A stretch of DNA of 64,000 nucleotides from Sulfitobacter indolifex (GTDB taxonomy: Bacteria; Pseudomonadota; Alphaproteobacteria; Rhodobacterales; Rhodobacteraceae). The translations under genes were made by a program, and so were the position numbers. Each line of letters begins with the position of its first letter. Position 1 is the first letter of the stretch. Below the pieces are notes generated by a model, which was given only the letters and a program-made list of their open reading frames with translations, was not told the origin of the DNA and ran no database searches. This document shows, one piece after another, positions 27,453 through 36,961 of this stretch. Location: contig NZ_CP084951.1 in the NCBI RefSeq assembly GCF_022788655.1, positions 868,001-932,000 on the forward strand, in the 5' to 3' direction.

Positions 27453-27908
27453 ATGGAGTTTCGCTCGTATATGGGTCAGGCGCTGGCTGAGGCCCGCGCG
27501 GCCGCCACACGCGGCGAAGTGCCGGTGGGGGCAGTTGTCGTGTCGCCCGCTGGTCAGATCGTTGCCGCAGCGGGCAATGAGACCCGTGCCCGAAACGATC
27601 CCACCGCCCATGCAGAGATGCTGGCCCTGCGGGCGGCCTGCGCCGCGGTCGGCTCGGAACGGCTGATCGGACATGCGTTGTACGTCACGCTAGAGCCCTG
27701 CGCGATGTGCGCCGGTGCCATTGCTGCCGCGCGGGTTGAGCGCTTGTTCTATGGCGCGGCAGACCCCAAATCAGGTGGCGTGGCACAAGGCGCGCGGGTG
27801 TTCTCGCATCCCCAGTGCCATCATGTGCCGCAGGTCTTTGATGGCATAGCCGGACGCGAGGCCGAAGATCTGCTGATAAAGTTTTTCCAAGCCAAAAGAA
27901 GGGGATAA
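27453..27908 (+). CDS. tadA: tRNA-specific adenosine deaminase
   Basis: A 151-residue TadA that makes inosine at the wobble position of tRNA-Arg(ACG). The zinc and proton-shuttle site is TAHAEM (His and Glu), with PCAMC supplying two Cys ligands. The start is chosen to match the family's length; a longer frame begins upstream inside the divergent region with rluB. Confidence 0.94.
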   Translation: MEFRSYMGQALAEARAAATRGEVPVGAVVVSPAGQIVAAAGNETRARNDPTAHAEMLALRAACAAVGSERLIGHALYVTLEPCAMCAGAIAAARVERLFYGAADPKSGGVAQGARVFSHPQCHHVPQVFDGIAGREAEDLLIKFFQAKRRG

Positions 27909-27911
27909 CCC

Positions 27912-28532
27912 ATGGCGGGCAATAAAGAGTTGGCGCAGTTCGTGCGCGACGCACTAAGTGCGGGCAAAAGCCGGGTCGAGATCGCCGCGGTGCTGGGGCA
28001 GGCGGGCTGGTCGGCGCAAGAAGTCAGTGACGCTTTGGCAGGTTGGGCGGAAGTGCCTTTTGCCCCGCCGGTGCCGCGCCCGCAGCCGATCGTGACGGCA
28101 CGGGATTTCTTTATCTATGCGCTGATGTTCGGTGCGCTGCTCTTTGGCGCGGGGTATCTGGTTGGGCTGCTTCATGCGCTCATCGACCATTTTATAGAGC
28201 CTGCGACCGGCAGCGCGACCTACCGCATTCGCTGGGCTATGGCGGTGCTGATCGTGACCCCGCCGCTGTACCTTTGGCTTGCCACCCGCGAGCGCAGGCG
28301 GCTGGCCGCCGATCCGGCGCTATCGCGCTCGGCCATTCGCAATTGGATGACCTATGTGACCCTGCTGTTTGCCGCGGCGGTGCTGCTCGGCGATTTGGTG
28401 GCGGTGATCTATGCGTTCCTAAGCGGTGATTTCACACTGCAGTTTGCGCTGAAAGCACTGGTGGTCGCGGGAATCGCCGGGGGCATCTTTGGCTATTACC
28501 GCTACGATGGGCGGCGGGGGCAGGCCGGATGA
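27912..28532 (+). CDS. DUF5671-type membrane protein
   Basis: A 206-residue protein. The N-terminal 45 residues form a small helical domain (QFVRDALSAGKSRVEIAAVLGQAGWSAQEVSDALAGW) like those preceding DUF5671. Four membrane segments follow (about residues 62-90, 105-122, 145-168 and 175-192). Function is unknown. It starts three bases after tadA and overlaps the next gene by four bases, so all three form one unit. Confidence 0.75.
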   Translation: MAGNKELAQFVRDALSAGKSRVEIAAVLGQAGWSAQEVSDALAGWAEVPFAPPVPRPQPIVTARDFFIYALMFGALLFGAGYLVGLLHALIDHFIEPATGSATYRIRWAMAVLIVTPPLYLWLATRERRRLAADPALSRSAIRNWMTYVTLLFAAAVLLGDLVAVIYAFLSGDFTLQFALKALVVAGIAGGIFGYYRYDGRRGQAG

Positions 28533-28936
28533 GCCGCCTCTTTTTCTGGAGCGTGCTTGGCGTGGTTCTAGCGGCATTGATCGCTGGGTTCGCCGTGGTC
28601 GGCGGGCCGGGTCATGCCCGTGCCGAAGCGCGCGACCAAACGCGCCGCGCAGATCTGCGGCGAATCGCTGATGCGACCATCTGTGAGGCTGGAGAGCAGG
28701 CGGCCTTTTCTCGCGCGTGTCGTGACGCTGAGCACGCGTTACGCGACCCGCTGACCGATGCTGCCTATGAGGTAACGCGGACGGCGGATGCTATTGAGGT
28801 CTGCGCTACTTTTGAAGTGGCGCGGGAAAGTGACGAGGCCGGCAGGCATCGAGAGGGGCGATTGCATTTTGACGGACCGCGCGGATGCCTGCGCTATGCG
28901 CTTGTGGCGCGGTCTGGCCAATGGGCGACCCAGTAA
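28529..28936 (+). CDS. Single-pass membrane protein, unknown function
   Basis: A 135-residue protein with an N-terminal membrane anchor or signal (residues 4-25) and a soluble rest with four Cys. RDQTRRADLRRIADATIC and the RDPLTDAAYEVTRTADAIEVCATFE stretch resemble proteins encoded after DUF5671 genes. The ATGA overlap with the DUF5671 gene argues that the two products act together. Confidence 0.7.
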   Translation: MSRLFFWSVLGVVLAALIAGFAVVGGPGHARAEARDQTRRADLRRIADATICEAGEQAAFSRACRDAEHALRDPLTDAAYEVTRTADAIEVCATFEVARESDEAGRHREGRLHFDGPRGCLRYALVARSGQWATQ

Positions 28937-28979
28937 CGACTTACCGGGTTGGGAAGCCGCGAAATGCCTTCCCCAATGC

Positions 28980-29009
28980 AAAAGGCCACGCGCAAACCGC
29001 GTGGCCTTT
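28980..29009 (-). terminator. Terminator of rpmG
   Basis: AAAGGCCACGCG and CGCGTGGCCTTT form a 12-bp stem with a 5-base loop. T-rich ends are present in both directions, so it may serve the rightward gene as well. Confidence 0.8.
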
Positions 29010-29032
29010 CAAACCGTTCAAGTCAGGCGATC

Positions 29033-29200
29033 TTACTTGATCTTGCCTTCTTTGTATTCCACGTGCTTGCGCGCAACGGGGTCGTATTTCTTGATGACCA
29101 TTTTCTCGGTCATGGTGCGTGCGTTTTTCTTTGTAACGTAGAAATGGCCTGTGCCCGCGGACGAGTTCAGACGGATCTTGATCGTGGTTGGCTTCGCCAT
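29033..29200 (-). CDS. rpmG: 50S ribosomal protein L33
   Basis: A 55-residue protein, [16 protein letters not shown]...[19 protein letters not shown], the usual alphaproteobacterial L33 lacking the zinc-binding Cys pairs. GGAGAAGACAC precedes the ATG. Its terminator follows within 25 bases. Confidence 0.97.
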   Translation of the reverse strand: MAKPTTIKIRLNSSAGTGHFYVTKKNARTMTEKMVIKKYDPVARKHVEYKEGKIK

Positions 29201-29306
29201 GTGTCTTCTCCTGCTGCACCGCCCCCGCGGGCGTGCGTGAATCCTGAATTTCGGGTTCTAGTCAGACCCGCGCCCGAGTCAACCGCTATTTGCCCGCTCC
29301 AACGCT

Positions 29307-29341
29307 GAAAGACGCCGGTTTCGTCGAAAAACCTGTCTTTC
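29307..29341 (-). terminator. Hairpin after RNase P RNA
   Basis: GAAAGAC and GTCTTTC pair with further GGTTT/AAACC pairing inside, about 20 bases past the RNA 3' end. No clear T tract; a probable terminator or 3' processing structure. Confidence 0.45.
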
Positions 29342-29363
29342 GGACCTGAAAGAGCAGGAATAT

Positions 29364-29775
29364 GCGCGGAAGGCCTATAAGCCGGATTTTGTACCTGTCC
29401 GAAGACAGGCGATGACCATTCCTCTGACTGCACCGTTGCCGATGCAGCTACAGCTGCCAACCCGGACCTGCTGGGGCAGAAGAGCCCCGCCTTTGACCCG
29501 AAGATCATCGGCGCGCGGTCCCTATTTGGCATTGCTCCCGGTGGGGCTTGCCGTGCCAGAGCTGTTGCCAGCCCCGCGGTGGGCTCTTACCCCACCGTTT
29601 CACCCTTACCCCTTGGCTGTTCCGGCAAGCCGGACCAAGGGGCGGTTTCTTTTCTGTGGCGCTTTCCGTCGGGTTGCCCCGCCCGGGCGTTACCCGGCAC
29701 CGTTCCTTCTTGGAGTCCGGACTTTCCTCCCCGGTGCTTTTGCAAGCACCGAAGCGGCCATCCAGCCTTCCGCGC
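29364..29775 (-). ncRNA. rnpB: RNase P RNA, bacterial class A
   Basis: About 412 bases forming the RNA subunit of RNase P, which trims tRNA 5' ends. The ends are set by the P1 stem, where GCGCGGAAGGC at the 5' end pairs with GCCTTCCGCGC at the 3' end. Conserved parts include GAGGAAAGTCCGGACTCC near the 5' end, the AGAGGAATGGTCATCGCC region and ACAAAATCCGGCTTATAGG near the 3' end. No gene reads through it. Confidence 0.95.
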
Positions 29776-29784
29776 CTGACCGCC

Positions 29785-30474
29785 CTAGACCCCGCCGCGC
29801 GGCGCGTCAATGGGCGCGGGAAGGGCGGCAAGGTCTGCGGGGGTGAGAGGGCCACAGCCCCACGGCCTGAACCGCATCCGCACGGCGCTCAGGAGCGTGT
29901 CATCGTCGCAAGGCGCGGTGAAACCGACCACTTGCGCGGCAGCGCGAAAGGTTTCGGCAGTAACGCTTACGGGCAGCGGGCCAGTACCCGCAGGCTGCGC
30001 GCGGCCACGCCGGGCCAGCCGTGCCCAATCGAATCGGGGTCCGGGGTCAACCTTGCGGCCCGGAGCCAGGCAGGAATGGCCGATCACGCCCTCGGGCGCG
30101 ATGTCGTGGCGGGCCATGATTTCGGGAAGCAGGGCTTCGAGCGCCTGCATCTGCGGCTCAGAAAATGGATGATCGCCACGGTTGTCCAACTCAATGCCGA
30201 TGGAACGCGAGTTGATATCGTCCAACCCTGCCCATTCACCTTGGCCTGCATGCCACGCGCGTTGGTCTTCTTCGACCATCTGAATGATCTCTCCGCGACC
30301 TGAAATCAGGTAGTGAGCGGAAACCTCGGCGGAAGGATCGCAAAGCCGCTCCAGCGCCGCTTGGGCGCTGGTCATGGCTGTGTAATGCAGAATGATAAGC
30401 CGGGGGCGCAGCCCGCCGCGTCGCGGGCCGCAGTTGGGCGAAGGGTGCACCGTCACGTCAAGCGCGGCGGACAT
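29785..30474 (-). CDS. N-acetylmuramoyl-L-alanine amidase, AmiD type
   Basis: A 229-residue amidase_2 enzyme that cuts the peptide from muramic acid. Zinc ligands are visible as His in LIILHYTAM, His in GVIGHSCLAPGRKVDPGPRFDW and the Asp after it. No signal peptide is apparent, which points to a cytoplasmic AmpD-like recycling role or an unusual export route. The C-terminal 60 residues resemble a small peptidoglycan-binding repeat. Confidence 0.9.
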   Translation of the reverse strand: MSAALDVTVHPSPNCGPRRGGLRPRLIILHYTAMTSAQAALERLCDPSAEVSAHYLISGRGEIIQMVEEDQRAWHAGQGEWAGLDDINSRSIGIELDNRGDHPFSEPQMQALEALLPEIMARHDIAPEGVIGHSCLAPGRKVDPGPRFDWARLARRGRAQPAGTGPLPVSVTAETFRAAAQVVGFTAPCDDDTLLSAVRMRFRPWGCGPLTPADLAALPAPIDAPRGGV

Positions 30475-30477
30475 CTA

Positions 30478-31209
30478 TCAGCCCTGTGCAGCCCGGCGGA
30501 AGGGGGTCGGATCCCAGTCACAGGCAAAGCCATCGCCGTCTGGGTCCATGCCTTCACGGTCCTTCTCAGGGCCGCCCGCAGCAAGGAAAGCGATCTGGGC
30601 TTGGTCGGCATGGCTGTACTGCGAACAGGCCCGTTCGAACTTGCGGGCTTTGTTGAAGCCGATCCGGCTATAGATCTGCTGGCCCACAGGCTGATTGCTC
30701 TGCAGGGCATAGGCCACAATGTTCGGACCGCTGGCTGTACGTTCAGGTAGAGCTTCGGGCTGGATCACTTCATATTGCGCACGGTTAGAGGCAACGCGCG
30801 CGGCGTCATCTTGAATGCTGCGCTGGCCGGAAACCGCGTCAAAGTTGTTCTCGTTCGAGATGCCGACGGCGTTGACCGCCGTAGGGGGCGGGTTCGATGG
30901 GCTGGCGTTGATCGTGGCAGCGCCAGCGGTGCTAGCGCCGCCCGGACGGGTGGCGGCCAGAACGCGGGCGGTTTCAGCTGCTGTGGCCTCCGCCGAGCCA
31001 TCCGCCGGGGCAGGCGTTGTAGCCGCAATGGCGCTGTCGATGCTGTCATTGGCCAGTGCGGCGTCACGTGCGCGCTGTTCGGCCTCAAAGGTGCCATCGC
31101 CAAAGCCGACGCCGCGCCCGCTGTTGATGCTCCCGGAATCGGGGATCGCAGGTTGGCAGGCTGCCAAAAGACCGCCCGCCGTCAGTGCTAGAAGTGTCCG
31201 TGTGATCAT
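30478..31209 (-). CDS. Lipoprotein with excalibur-like C-terminus
   Basis: A 243-residue protein with a lipobox LLAAC near residue 18, followed by a long Ala/Thr/Pro-rich region. The C-terminal EGMDPDGDGFACDWDPTPFR resembles the excalibur calcium-binding motif (DxDxDGxAC). The middle looks disordered. It lies four bases upstream of the amidase gene on the same strand, so an envelope role with the amidase is likely. Confidence 0.75.
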   Translation of the reverse strand: MITRTLLALTAGGLLAACQPAIPDSGSINSGRGVGFGDGTFEAEQRARDAALANDSIDSAIAATTPAPADGSAEATAAETARVLAATRPGGASTAGAATINASPSNPPPTAVNAVGISNENNFDAVSGQRSIQDDAARVASNRAQYEVIQPEALPERTASGPNIVAYALQSNQPVGQQIYSRIGFNKARKFERACSQYSHADQAQIAFLAAGGPEKDREGMDPDGDGFACDWDPTPFRRAAQG

Positions 31210-31246
31210 CTGACCCGCTCTTGCCTGTTAAATAACGCCCGTGGGC

Positions 31247-32740
31247 TTACCACCATTTTTCAGGTTTGGCTACAAAGCCAGCCGCCCGCTCCAGTGCATA
31301 GGCGGAGGACAGCAGTTCGGCCTCTTCCCACGGACGCCCGATCAGCTGCAGCCCCAGCGGCAAGCCTGTGGCGCTTTGCCCTGTTGGCAGGGCGACACCC
31401 GGCAAACCGGCAAGGTTCACCGTGACGGTGAAAATGTCGTTGAGGTACATCGCCACCGGATCGGCATCCTTCATCTCACCCAGACCAAAGGCCGCCGAGG
31501 GCGTGGCCGGGGTCAGGATGCTGTCGATGCCTTGGGCGAAGACCTCTTCGAAGTCTTTCTTGATCAGCGTGCGCACCTTGCGGGCGCGGTTGTAATAGGC
31601 GTCATAGAAGCCAGCGGAGAGCACATAGGTGCCGACCATCACGCGGCGCTGCACTTCATGACCGAAACCTTCGGCGCGGGTTTTTTCGTACATCTCGGTG
31701 ATGCCGTCGCCGTGGTCGAGTTTGGCGCGGTGGCCAAAGCGCACACCATCATAGCGCGCGAGGTTCGAGGACGCCTCGGCAGGGGCGATGACGTAATAGG
31801 CGGGCAGGGCGTATTTCGTGTGCGGCAACGAGATGTCGACGATCTCGGCCCCTGCGTCCTTCATCATGGCAATGCCGTTCTGCCAGAGCTTGTCGATCTC
31901 CTCGGGCATGCCATCCATGCGGTATTCGCGCGGGATGCCGATTTTCTTGCCACGGATATCGCCAGTGAGGGCCGCCTCAAAGTCTGGCACGGCCAAGTCG
32001 GCACTGGTGCTGTCCTTGGCGTCATGACCACACATGGCCTCCAACATGATCGCCGCGTCGCGCACGGTCTTAGTCATTGGCCCGGCTTGGTCGAGTGAGG
32101 AGGCGAAGGCGACGATGCCCCAGCGTGAGCAACGGCCATAGGTCGGCTTGATCCCCACAGTGCCGGTGAAGGCCGCAGGCTGGCGGATCGAGCCGCCAGT
32201 GTCGGTGCCGGTCGCGGCAAGGCACAAATCAGCCGCCACGGCAGCGGCAGAGCCGCCCGAAGAGCCGCCCGGTGTCAGTTCGGCTGTGTCGCCCTCGCGG
32301 CGCCACGGGTTCACTGCATTGCCGTAGACGGAAGTCTCATTGGAGGACCCCATGGCAAACTCGTCCATGTTGAGCTTGCCCAGCATCACAGCGCCGCTGT
32401 CTTTCAGCTTTTGGCTGACGGTGCTCTCATATTCGGGCAGGAACCCTTCAAGGATGCGGCTGCCCGCTTGGCTTGGCACGCCTTTGGTGCAGAACAGATC
32501 CTTGATGCCGATGGGCAGGCCGCACATGGCGGGCGCGTCGCCTTGTTTGATGCGGGCGTCGGCAGCAGCGGCCTGTTCCATCGCGATCTCGGGTGTGCGG
32601 TGGACGAAGGCGTTGAGCGCGCCTGCGCCGTCGATAGCCTTAAGGCAGGCTTCGGTCAGCGCGGCGGATGTCGTTTCACCCTTGCGCAGGGCATCACGGG
32701 CGTCGGCAAGGCTCAGTTTGTTCAGATCGTCGCTCATCAT
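31247..32740 (-). CDS. gatA: Asp/Glu-tRNA amidotransferase subunit A
   Basis: A 497-residue amidase that supplies ammonia for making Gln-tRNA(Gln) or Asn-tRNA(Asn) with GatB and GatC. The amidase signature [19 protein letters not shown] holds the catalytic serines, with the Lys in [14 protein letters not shown]. The length is normal. Two in-frame ATGs overlap the gatC stop (ATGATGA). gatB is not in the window. Confidence 0.96.
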   Translation of the reverse strand: MMSDDLNKLSLADARDALRKGETTSAALTEACLKAIDGAGALNAFVHRTPEIAMEQAAAADARIKQGDAPAMCGLPIGIKDLFCTKGVPSQAGSRILEGFLPEYESTVSQKLKDSGAVMLGKLNMDEFAMGSSNETSVYGNAVNPWRREGDTAELTPGGSSGGSAAAVAADLCLAATGTDTGGSIRQPAAFTGTVGIKPTYGRCSRWGIVAFASSLDQAGPMTKTVRDAAIMLEAMCGHDAKDSTSADLAVPDFEAALTGDIRGKKIGIPREYRMDGMPEEIDKLWQNGIAMMKDAGAEIVDISLPHTKYALPAYYVIAPAEASSNLARYDGVRFGHRAKLDHGDGITEMYEKTRAEGFGHEVQRRVMVGTYVLSAGFYDAYYNRARKVRTLIKKDFEEVFAQGIDSILTPATPSAAFGLGEMKDADPVAMYLNDIFTVTVNLAGLPGVALPTGQSATGLPLGLQLIGRPWEEAELLSSAYALERAAGFVAKPEKWW

Positions 32741-33024
32741 TCCACCACCTTCGGCACGGCAAAGAACCCTTCACGGGCATCGGGCGCATTCTTGAGGACC
32801 GCGTCCTGCTGGTCGCCATCGCTGACCACGTCCTCGCGCCGCTTCAGGCGCTGCGGGGTCACGGAGGTCATCGGTTCTACGCCCTCAACGTCCACTTCGG
32901 ACAGCTGTTCGATAAAGCCGAGGATGTTGTTGAATTCCTCCGCCAGCGCCGGAAGCGCGTCGGGTTCAACCTTGATCCGGGCCAGTTTTGCCACCCGTGC
33001 AGCGGTGTTTTCGTCGATCGACAT
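32737..33024 (-). CDS. gatC: Asp/Glu-tRNA amidotransferase subunit C
   Basis: A 95-residue GatC, the stabilising subunit that wraps around GatA. Family text: [51 protein letters not shown]. The start at MSIDE is chosen for GGAG six bases upstream; a start four codons earlier is possible. Confidence 0.94.
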   Translation of the reverse strand: MSIDENTAARVAKLARIKVEPDALPALAEEFNNILGFIEQLSEVDVEGVEPMTSVTPQRLKRREDVVSDGDQQDAVLKNAPDAREGFFAVPKVVE

Positions 33025-33036
33025 GAACATCTCCAT

Positions 33037-33350
33037 CTCTTTGAGGCTCCTCTACCGTTTGGGGGCGGGCCTCGCAAGGGTTTGAGAGGTTCGGAACGGA
33101 GCCGGTCAGTGCCTGACCGGGAGATGGCGCTTGATCGCTGGGCAATGGGGCAGTTTATGGTTGCTGTGTTAGTGCGCAGTGGCAGGACGGCGCGCGGGTT
33201 GCAAAAGCGCCAGCCCGTTGGGCCGCTCTGGCGCTGCCCTGCGGGCATGCGCGCTTGATTCCGGACGGGTTCAGTGCGGAGACGTTTACTTGATTCCGCG
33301 CCTCTTCGCGTCAAATCTGACCTAAAGCCCACATCACTCAGGAGACTTCC
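33037..33350. other. Intergenic region between gatC and UPF0173 gene
   Basis: A G+C-rich stretch of about 310 bases between divergent genes. It holds an 8-bp hairpin (AGCGCCAG at 33206, CTGGCGCT at 33228). I see no gene; it must contain promoters in both directions. Confidence 0.5.
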
Positions 33351-34043
33351 ATGAACATCATCTGGCTTGGCCACGGCTCATTCCGCATTGAAATCGAAGA
33401 TCAAGTTGTGCTGATCGACCCTTGGCTCACCGGCAACCCGATGCTCGACGCGGCGCATCACGAAAAGGCCATCGAGGGCGCCACGCAGATCCTTGTCACC
33501 CACGGCCATTTCGACCACACCCAAGATATCGCCGATGTCGCCAAACGCACCAATGCCCCGGTGGCCGGAATGGTCGAGCTTATGGGCTGGCTCGACGGGC
33601 AGGGGGTTGAGAACACCACCGGCTTTAACAAAGGCGGCACGATCCGCGCGGGCAATGTGGCGATAACCATGGTGCCTGCGTCGCATTCTTCCTCAGTCGA
33701 AGGCGACAACGGGCTGATCTACACGGGCATGGAGACGGGGTTCATGATCGCGGGCGAGGGCCATACGATCTACCACTCCGGTGACACGGCGATTATGGCG
33801 GATATGGATTGGATGGGCGATTACCACAAACCCGACATCGGCATTCTGTCTGCAGGCGGGCATTTCACCATGGATATGGCGCAGGCAGCCTATGCCGCGA
33901 AACGCTATTTTAACTTCAAGACGGTTATTCCCTGCCACTACCGCACGTTCGATGCGCTAGAGCAATCGGCGCAGGTGTTGGTCGATGGCCTGCCCGGCGT
34001 CGATGTGGTGGAGCCGCAGGTGATGCAGCCGATCAAATTCTGA
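33351..34043 (+). CDS. Metal-dependent hydrolase, UPF0173 (YtkL-like)
   Basis: A 230-residue metallo-beta-lactamase-fold hydrolase. The metal-binding motif THGHFDHTQD is clear, and MNIIWLGHGSFRIE opens the protein as in UPF0173. Later ligands appear as HSGDTAIM and IPCHYRTFD. The substrate is unknown. CAGGAGAC precedes the start. Confidence 0.9.
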   Translation: MNIIWLGHGSFRIEIEDQVVLIDPWLTGNPMLDAAHHEKAIEGATQILVTHGHFDHTQDIADVAKRTNAPVAGMVELMGWLDGQGVENTTGFNKGGTIRAGNVAITMVPASHSSSVEGDNGLIYTGMETGFMIAGEGHTIYHSGDTAIMADMDWMGDYHKPDIGILSAGGHFTMDMAQAAYAAKRYFNFKTVIPCHYRTFDALEQSAQVLVDGLPGVDVVEPQVMQPIKF

Positions 34044-34114
34044 CGCGCTCCCCTTCGCCTTGCGCTGCAAGACGGAACGGGGGATACCTGAACACCAACT
34101 GCCGGGGAACCGCC

Positions 34115-34273
34115 ATGCCTGCCAAATTGACTGTCGCGATCTTGTTGCTGACGCTGGGGGCCTGCGCCCCGCTGAACCGGGCAGAGCCCACCGGCAGCGT
34201 CGGCTTCACTGGCGTCGGCGGTGACCGCCCCGTCATCTTCCCGGCACATGTTCTGGTGTACCAGCCGCAATAG
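34115..34273 (+). CDS. Small lipoprotein
   Basis: A 52-residue protein MPAKLTVAILLLTLGACAPLN... with a clear lipobox (LGAC; Cys near residue 17) and a short mature peptide ending VLVYQPQ. GGGGAAC is a weak ribosome binding site. It lies between the UPF0173 and VIT1-type genes, 16 bases before the latter. No family recognised. Confidence 0.7.
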   Translation: MPAKLTVAILLLTLGACAPLNRAEPTGSVGFTGVGGDRPVIFPAHVLVYQPQ

Positions 34274-34289
34274 ACGTAAGGCGGCCTAG

Positions 34290-34979
34290 ATGCCCAGAGA
34301 AGGTCACTACATCAACCGCAGCAATTGGCTGCGCGCCGCCGTTTTGGGGGCCAACGATGGTATTGTCTCTTCCGCCAGTTTGCTGGTGGGGGTGAGTGCC
34401 GCGGGGATGGCGCATGGGAATGTGCTGCTAACGGGGCTTGCGGGGCTCACCGCCGGGGCGCTGTCGATGGCGGCGGGGGAATATGTTTCCGTCTCCGCAC
34501 AGGCCGATGTTGAACTGGCTGATCTGGAGCGCGAGCGCGTGGCTCTGATCGAAGACCCAGATTACGAGCTTAGCGAATTGGCCGAAGGGTTAGAGAACCG
34601 CGGCGTTGAGAGTGACCTCGCGCTGGAAGTGGCGGCGCAGATGACCGACCATGACGCGCTTGGCGCCCATGCGCGCGAGGAGTTGGGGATGTTCGGCCTT
34701 GCCGGGCAGGCCGATCCGTTGCAAGCGGCGGGCGCATCGGCGGTGGCCTTTGCGCTTGGCGGCGGGCTGCCATTGCTCGCGGCGCTTTTGGGGCCTTCGG
34801 GCGTGCGCGGACTGTCTGTCGCGCTGGTGGCGATGCTGGCGCTTGTGATGTTGGGGGCGGGAGGGGCCCACCTGGGCGGCGCGCCCAAATGGCCAGCGAT
34901 CCGGCGCGTTGTTTTCTGGGGCGGTTTGGCTATGGCGGTCACAGCCGGGGTTGGCCATCTCTTTGGTGCAATTGGTTAA
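34290..34979 (+). CDS. VIT1/CCC1-type transporter
   Basis: A 229-residue membrane protein of the vacuolar iron transporter family, thought to move Fe2+ or Mn2+. NWLRAAVLGANDGIVSSASLLVGVSAAG and LSMAAGEYVSVSAQADVE are diagnostic of the first two helices. The Glu-rich stretch from residue 70 to 115 is the cytoplasmic metal-binding part. Three helices follow. Length fits. Confidence 0.92.
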   Translation: MPREGHYINRSNWLRAAVLGANDGIVSSASLLVGVSAAGMAHGNVLLTGLAGLTAGALSMAAGEYVSVSAQADVELADLERERVALIEDPDYELSELAEGLENRGVESDLALEVAAQMTDHDALGAHAREELGMFGLAGQADPLQAAGASAVAFALGGGLPLLAALLGPSGVRGLSVALVAMLALVMLGAGGAHLGGAPKWPAIRRVVFWGGLAMAVTAGVGHLFGAIG

Positions 34980-35016
34980 CACGTCAGTCTTGAATACGTA
35001 ACCACACCAAAGAAAA

Positions 35017-35042
35017 GGGCCGGCCCCTTTCGGAACCGGCCC
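35017..35042. terminator. Hairpin between VIT1-type and BI-1 genes
   Basis: GGGCCGG and CCGGCCC with a 12-base loop, flanked by A-rich and T-rich edges, between two converging genes; it could act in both directions. Confidence 0.6.
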
Positions 35043-35064
35043 ATTCTCATCAAATTTAAAACGC

Positions 35065-35841
35065 TTATTCGCGGTTACCGAAAAGCGACAGCAACATCAT
35101 GAACATGTTGATGAAGTTCAGATAGAGGTTCAGCGCGCCCATGATGGCGGCTTTGCCCAGCCATTCTGTGTCGCCGTGCTGCGCATGGGCCAGATATTCG
35201 GTCTTGATGCGCTGTGTGTCATAGGCGGTCAGACCCGCGAAGATCAGCACACCGATTGCGGAAATGGCGAACATCAGCGCCGAAGACGCGAGGAAAATGT
35301 TCACGATGGACGCCACGACCAGGCCAATCACACCCATGATGAGGAAGCTGCCCCAACCGGAGATGTCTTTCTTGGTGGTGTAGCCCCAAAGCGACAGGCC
35401 TGCGAAGGCGATCGACGTGATCAGGAAGATCTGCGCGATTGAGTAGCCGGTGAAGACTAAGAAGATCGAGCTGATCGAAATGCCCATAACGGCGGCGAAG
35501 GCGTAGAACACGACCTGTGCCGTAGCTGCCGACATTTTGTTGATCATCGCGCTAAAGCCAAAGACAAAGGCCAGCGGAGCGAACATCACCACCCATTTCA
35601 GCGGCGACGCGTAAAGAGCATAACCCAATTGGGTCAGGTATTTGTCTTGGCTCAGCTGAGCGACAGCGGCGGAGGGATCGGTGGTGACCGACAGACCCGA
35701 AATAGCCCAAGCCGCAGCGAAGGTGATGAGCATGCCAATCGACATGGTGCCATACACCTTGTTCATATGCGCACGCAGCCCCGCATCGATCGCAGAAGCG
35801 CGCGACCCGGCAGAAGTGCGAATTGTATTGACGTCAGCCAT
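35065..35841 (-). CDS. Bax inhibitor-1 / YccA-family membrane protein
   Basis: A 258-residue protein with seven membrane segments and the family ending IFAGLTAYDTQRIKTEYL...ALNLYLNFINMFMMLLSLFGNRE. BI-1 proteins are thought to be proton-gated calcium leak channels or to bind FtsH; the role here is not known. Starts with MADVNTIRTSAGSRASAIDAGLRAHMNKVYGTM. Confidence 0.93.
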   Translation of the reverse strand: MADVNTIRTSAGSRASAIDAGLRAHMNKVYGTMSIGMLITFAAAWAISGLSVTTDPSAAVAQLSQDKYLTQLGYALYASPLKWVVMFAPLAFVFGFSAMINKMSAATAQVVFYAFAAVMGISISSIFLVFTGYSIAQIFLITSIAFAGLSLWGYTTKKDISGWGSFLIMGVIGLVVASIVNIFLASSALMFAISAIGVLIFAGLTAYDTQRIKTEYLAHAQHGDTEWLGKAAIMGALNLYLNFINMFMMLLSLFGNRE

Positions 35842-36462
35842 TTAGAGACTCCCATTGGCAAAATTGCGTGCCGGAAGCGAGCCGACACGTTCTTGGGGTT
35901 AAATATCGGGTCTGACGGCGCAAATTTCAAGTGCCTTGCGGCCTGATTCCATGGCGAAAATTGTAGGTTTCTTGGAAGCCTTGGGGAGGGGGAAAACGGG
36001 GGTGATATTGCGTCTATGTGCTACTTACTGCCGCCCAGAATGCCGTCATCAGCGGAAAATCACCTGTGTTTGCTGCGCGACGAACGACAGGGACGGCAGG
36101 TGATCAGAACCCATTTGAAGCAAAAATGTGGCATTTATAGGATCTGCTCGGAACTGATTGATATTTTTCGCGTTCACCCAGTGGTTGCCGAGCGGGAAAC
36201 CGATACAGCCAAGAAAAATTGGCGGTTTCTTACATGCCCGGCAATAGGAAAAGGGAGCGAAGCACCACCTGAGGTTGCGATTAGACCGGGCAGATTTTTA
36301 CCATCACGTAAAACTTCTTTGCCGAACTTCACGCAACCGCTATGATAGGGGGGAGACATTTGGCGCAACCAATGCGGTATTGCGCGGGGTGACGGCGCAA
36401 TTCGTTCTTGTTTGGAAACGAGATAGGCACGGTGGCATGTGCCCCTATAAGGAATAGGCAAG
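35842..36462. other. Long intergenic region before XRE regulator
   Basis: About 620 bases, more A+T rich than its surroundings. No frame shows a ribosome binding site and family features together. Near its end, TTGCGC (36380) and GCGCAA (36395) form an inverted repeat, and GGCGCAAC is found about 20 bases before; these may be operator half-sites for the adjacent regulator. Confidence 0.45.
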
Positions 36463-36837
36463 ATGGTACATGTAGTAGACGTGCACGTCGGTAAACGCAT
36501 CCGGCAACGACGGTGGCTGACCGGAATGACCCAGCAAAAGCTGGCAGAACTGGTTGGCATAAAGTTTCAACAAATCCAGAAGTACGAGACGGGCGCGAAC
36601 CGCGTGAGTGCGTCGCGGCTGTGGGATATCGCGGATGCGCTCGGGGTGCCGGTGTCGTTTTTCTTTGAGGGGATAAAGGACGACCAAGCGGAGGGCACCG
36701 CGCCATTAGATGGGCTGCCTGCCGATTTGATGGCCGACAAAGAAGCGATGGAACTGGTGCGCTCTTACTATGCGATCCCGGAAAATCAGCGACGCAGGTT
36801 GTTTGAGTTGGCCCGCGTGTTGAGTGACGTGGCCTAA
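36463..36837 (+). CDS. XRE-family transcriptional regulator
   Basis: A 124-residue DNA-binding protein. The helix-turn-helix spans about residues 10-65: GKRIRQRRWLTGMTQQKLAELVGI...IQKYETGANRVSASRLWDIADALGVPVSFFFEG. The C-terminal part (ADKEAMELVRSYYAIPENQRRRLFELARVLS) is the conserved tail of a regulator group frequent in alphaproteobacteria. Targets are unknown. It probably controls its own long upstream region. Confidence 0.9.
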   Translation: MVHVVDVHVGKRIRQRRWLTGMTQQKLAELVGIKFQQIQKYETGANRVSASRLWDIADALGVPVSFFFEGIKDDQAEGTAPLDGLPADLMADKEAMELVRSYYAIPENQRRRLFELARVLSDVA

Positions 36838-36924
36838 AAGCATGGCCTGAAAATATGGCCAAAAAACGCGGCTTGGACGACGTCGCCTAAACCTGCGTCG
36901 GCAGTCCTTTCAACATACTGGTAG

Positions 36925-36946
36925 GCTTGCGCAAACTAGCGCAAGC
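36925..36946 (+). terminator. Hairpin between regulator and hisN-like gene
   Basis: GCTTGCGC and GCGCAAGC form a perfect 8-bp stem with loop AAACTA, ending 15 bases before the hisN-like start. It could be a terminator or a 5' UTR structure. Confidence 0.4.
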
Positions 36947-36961
36947 TGTCAGGTCTTTCTT

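Noticed and set aside
36016..36345. 109-residue frame before the XRE regulator
   Set aside because: No ribosome binding site, no recognisable family, and codon use unlike neighbouring genes.
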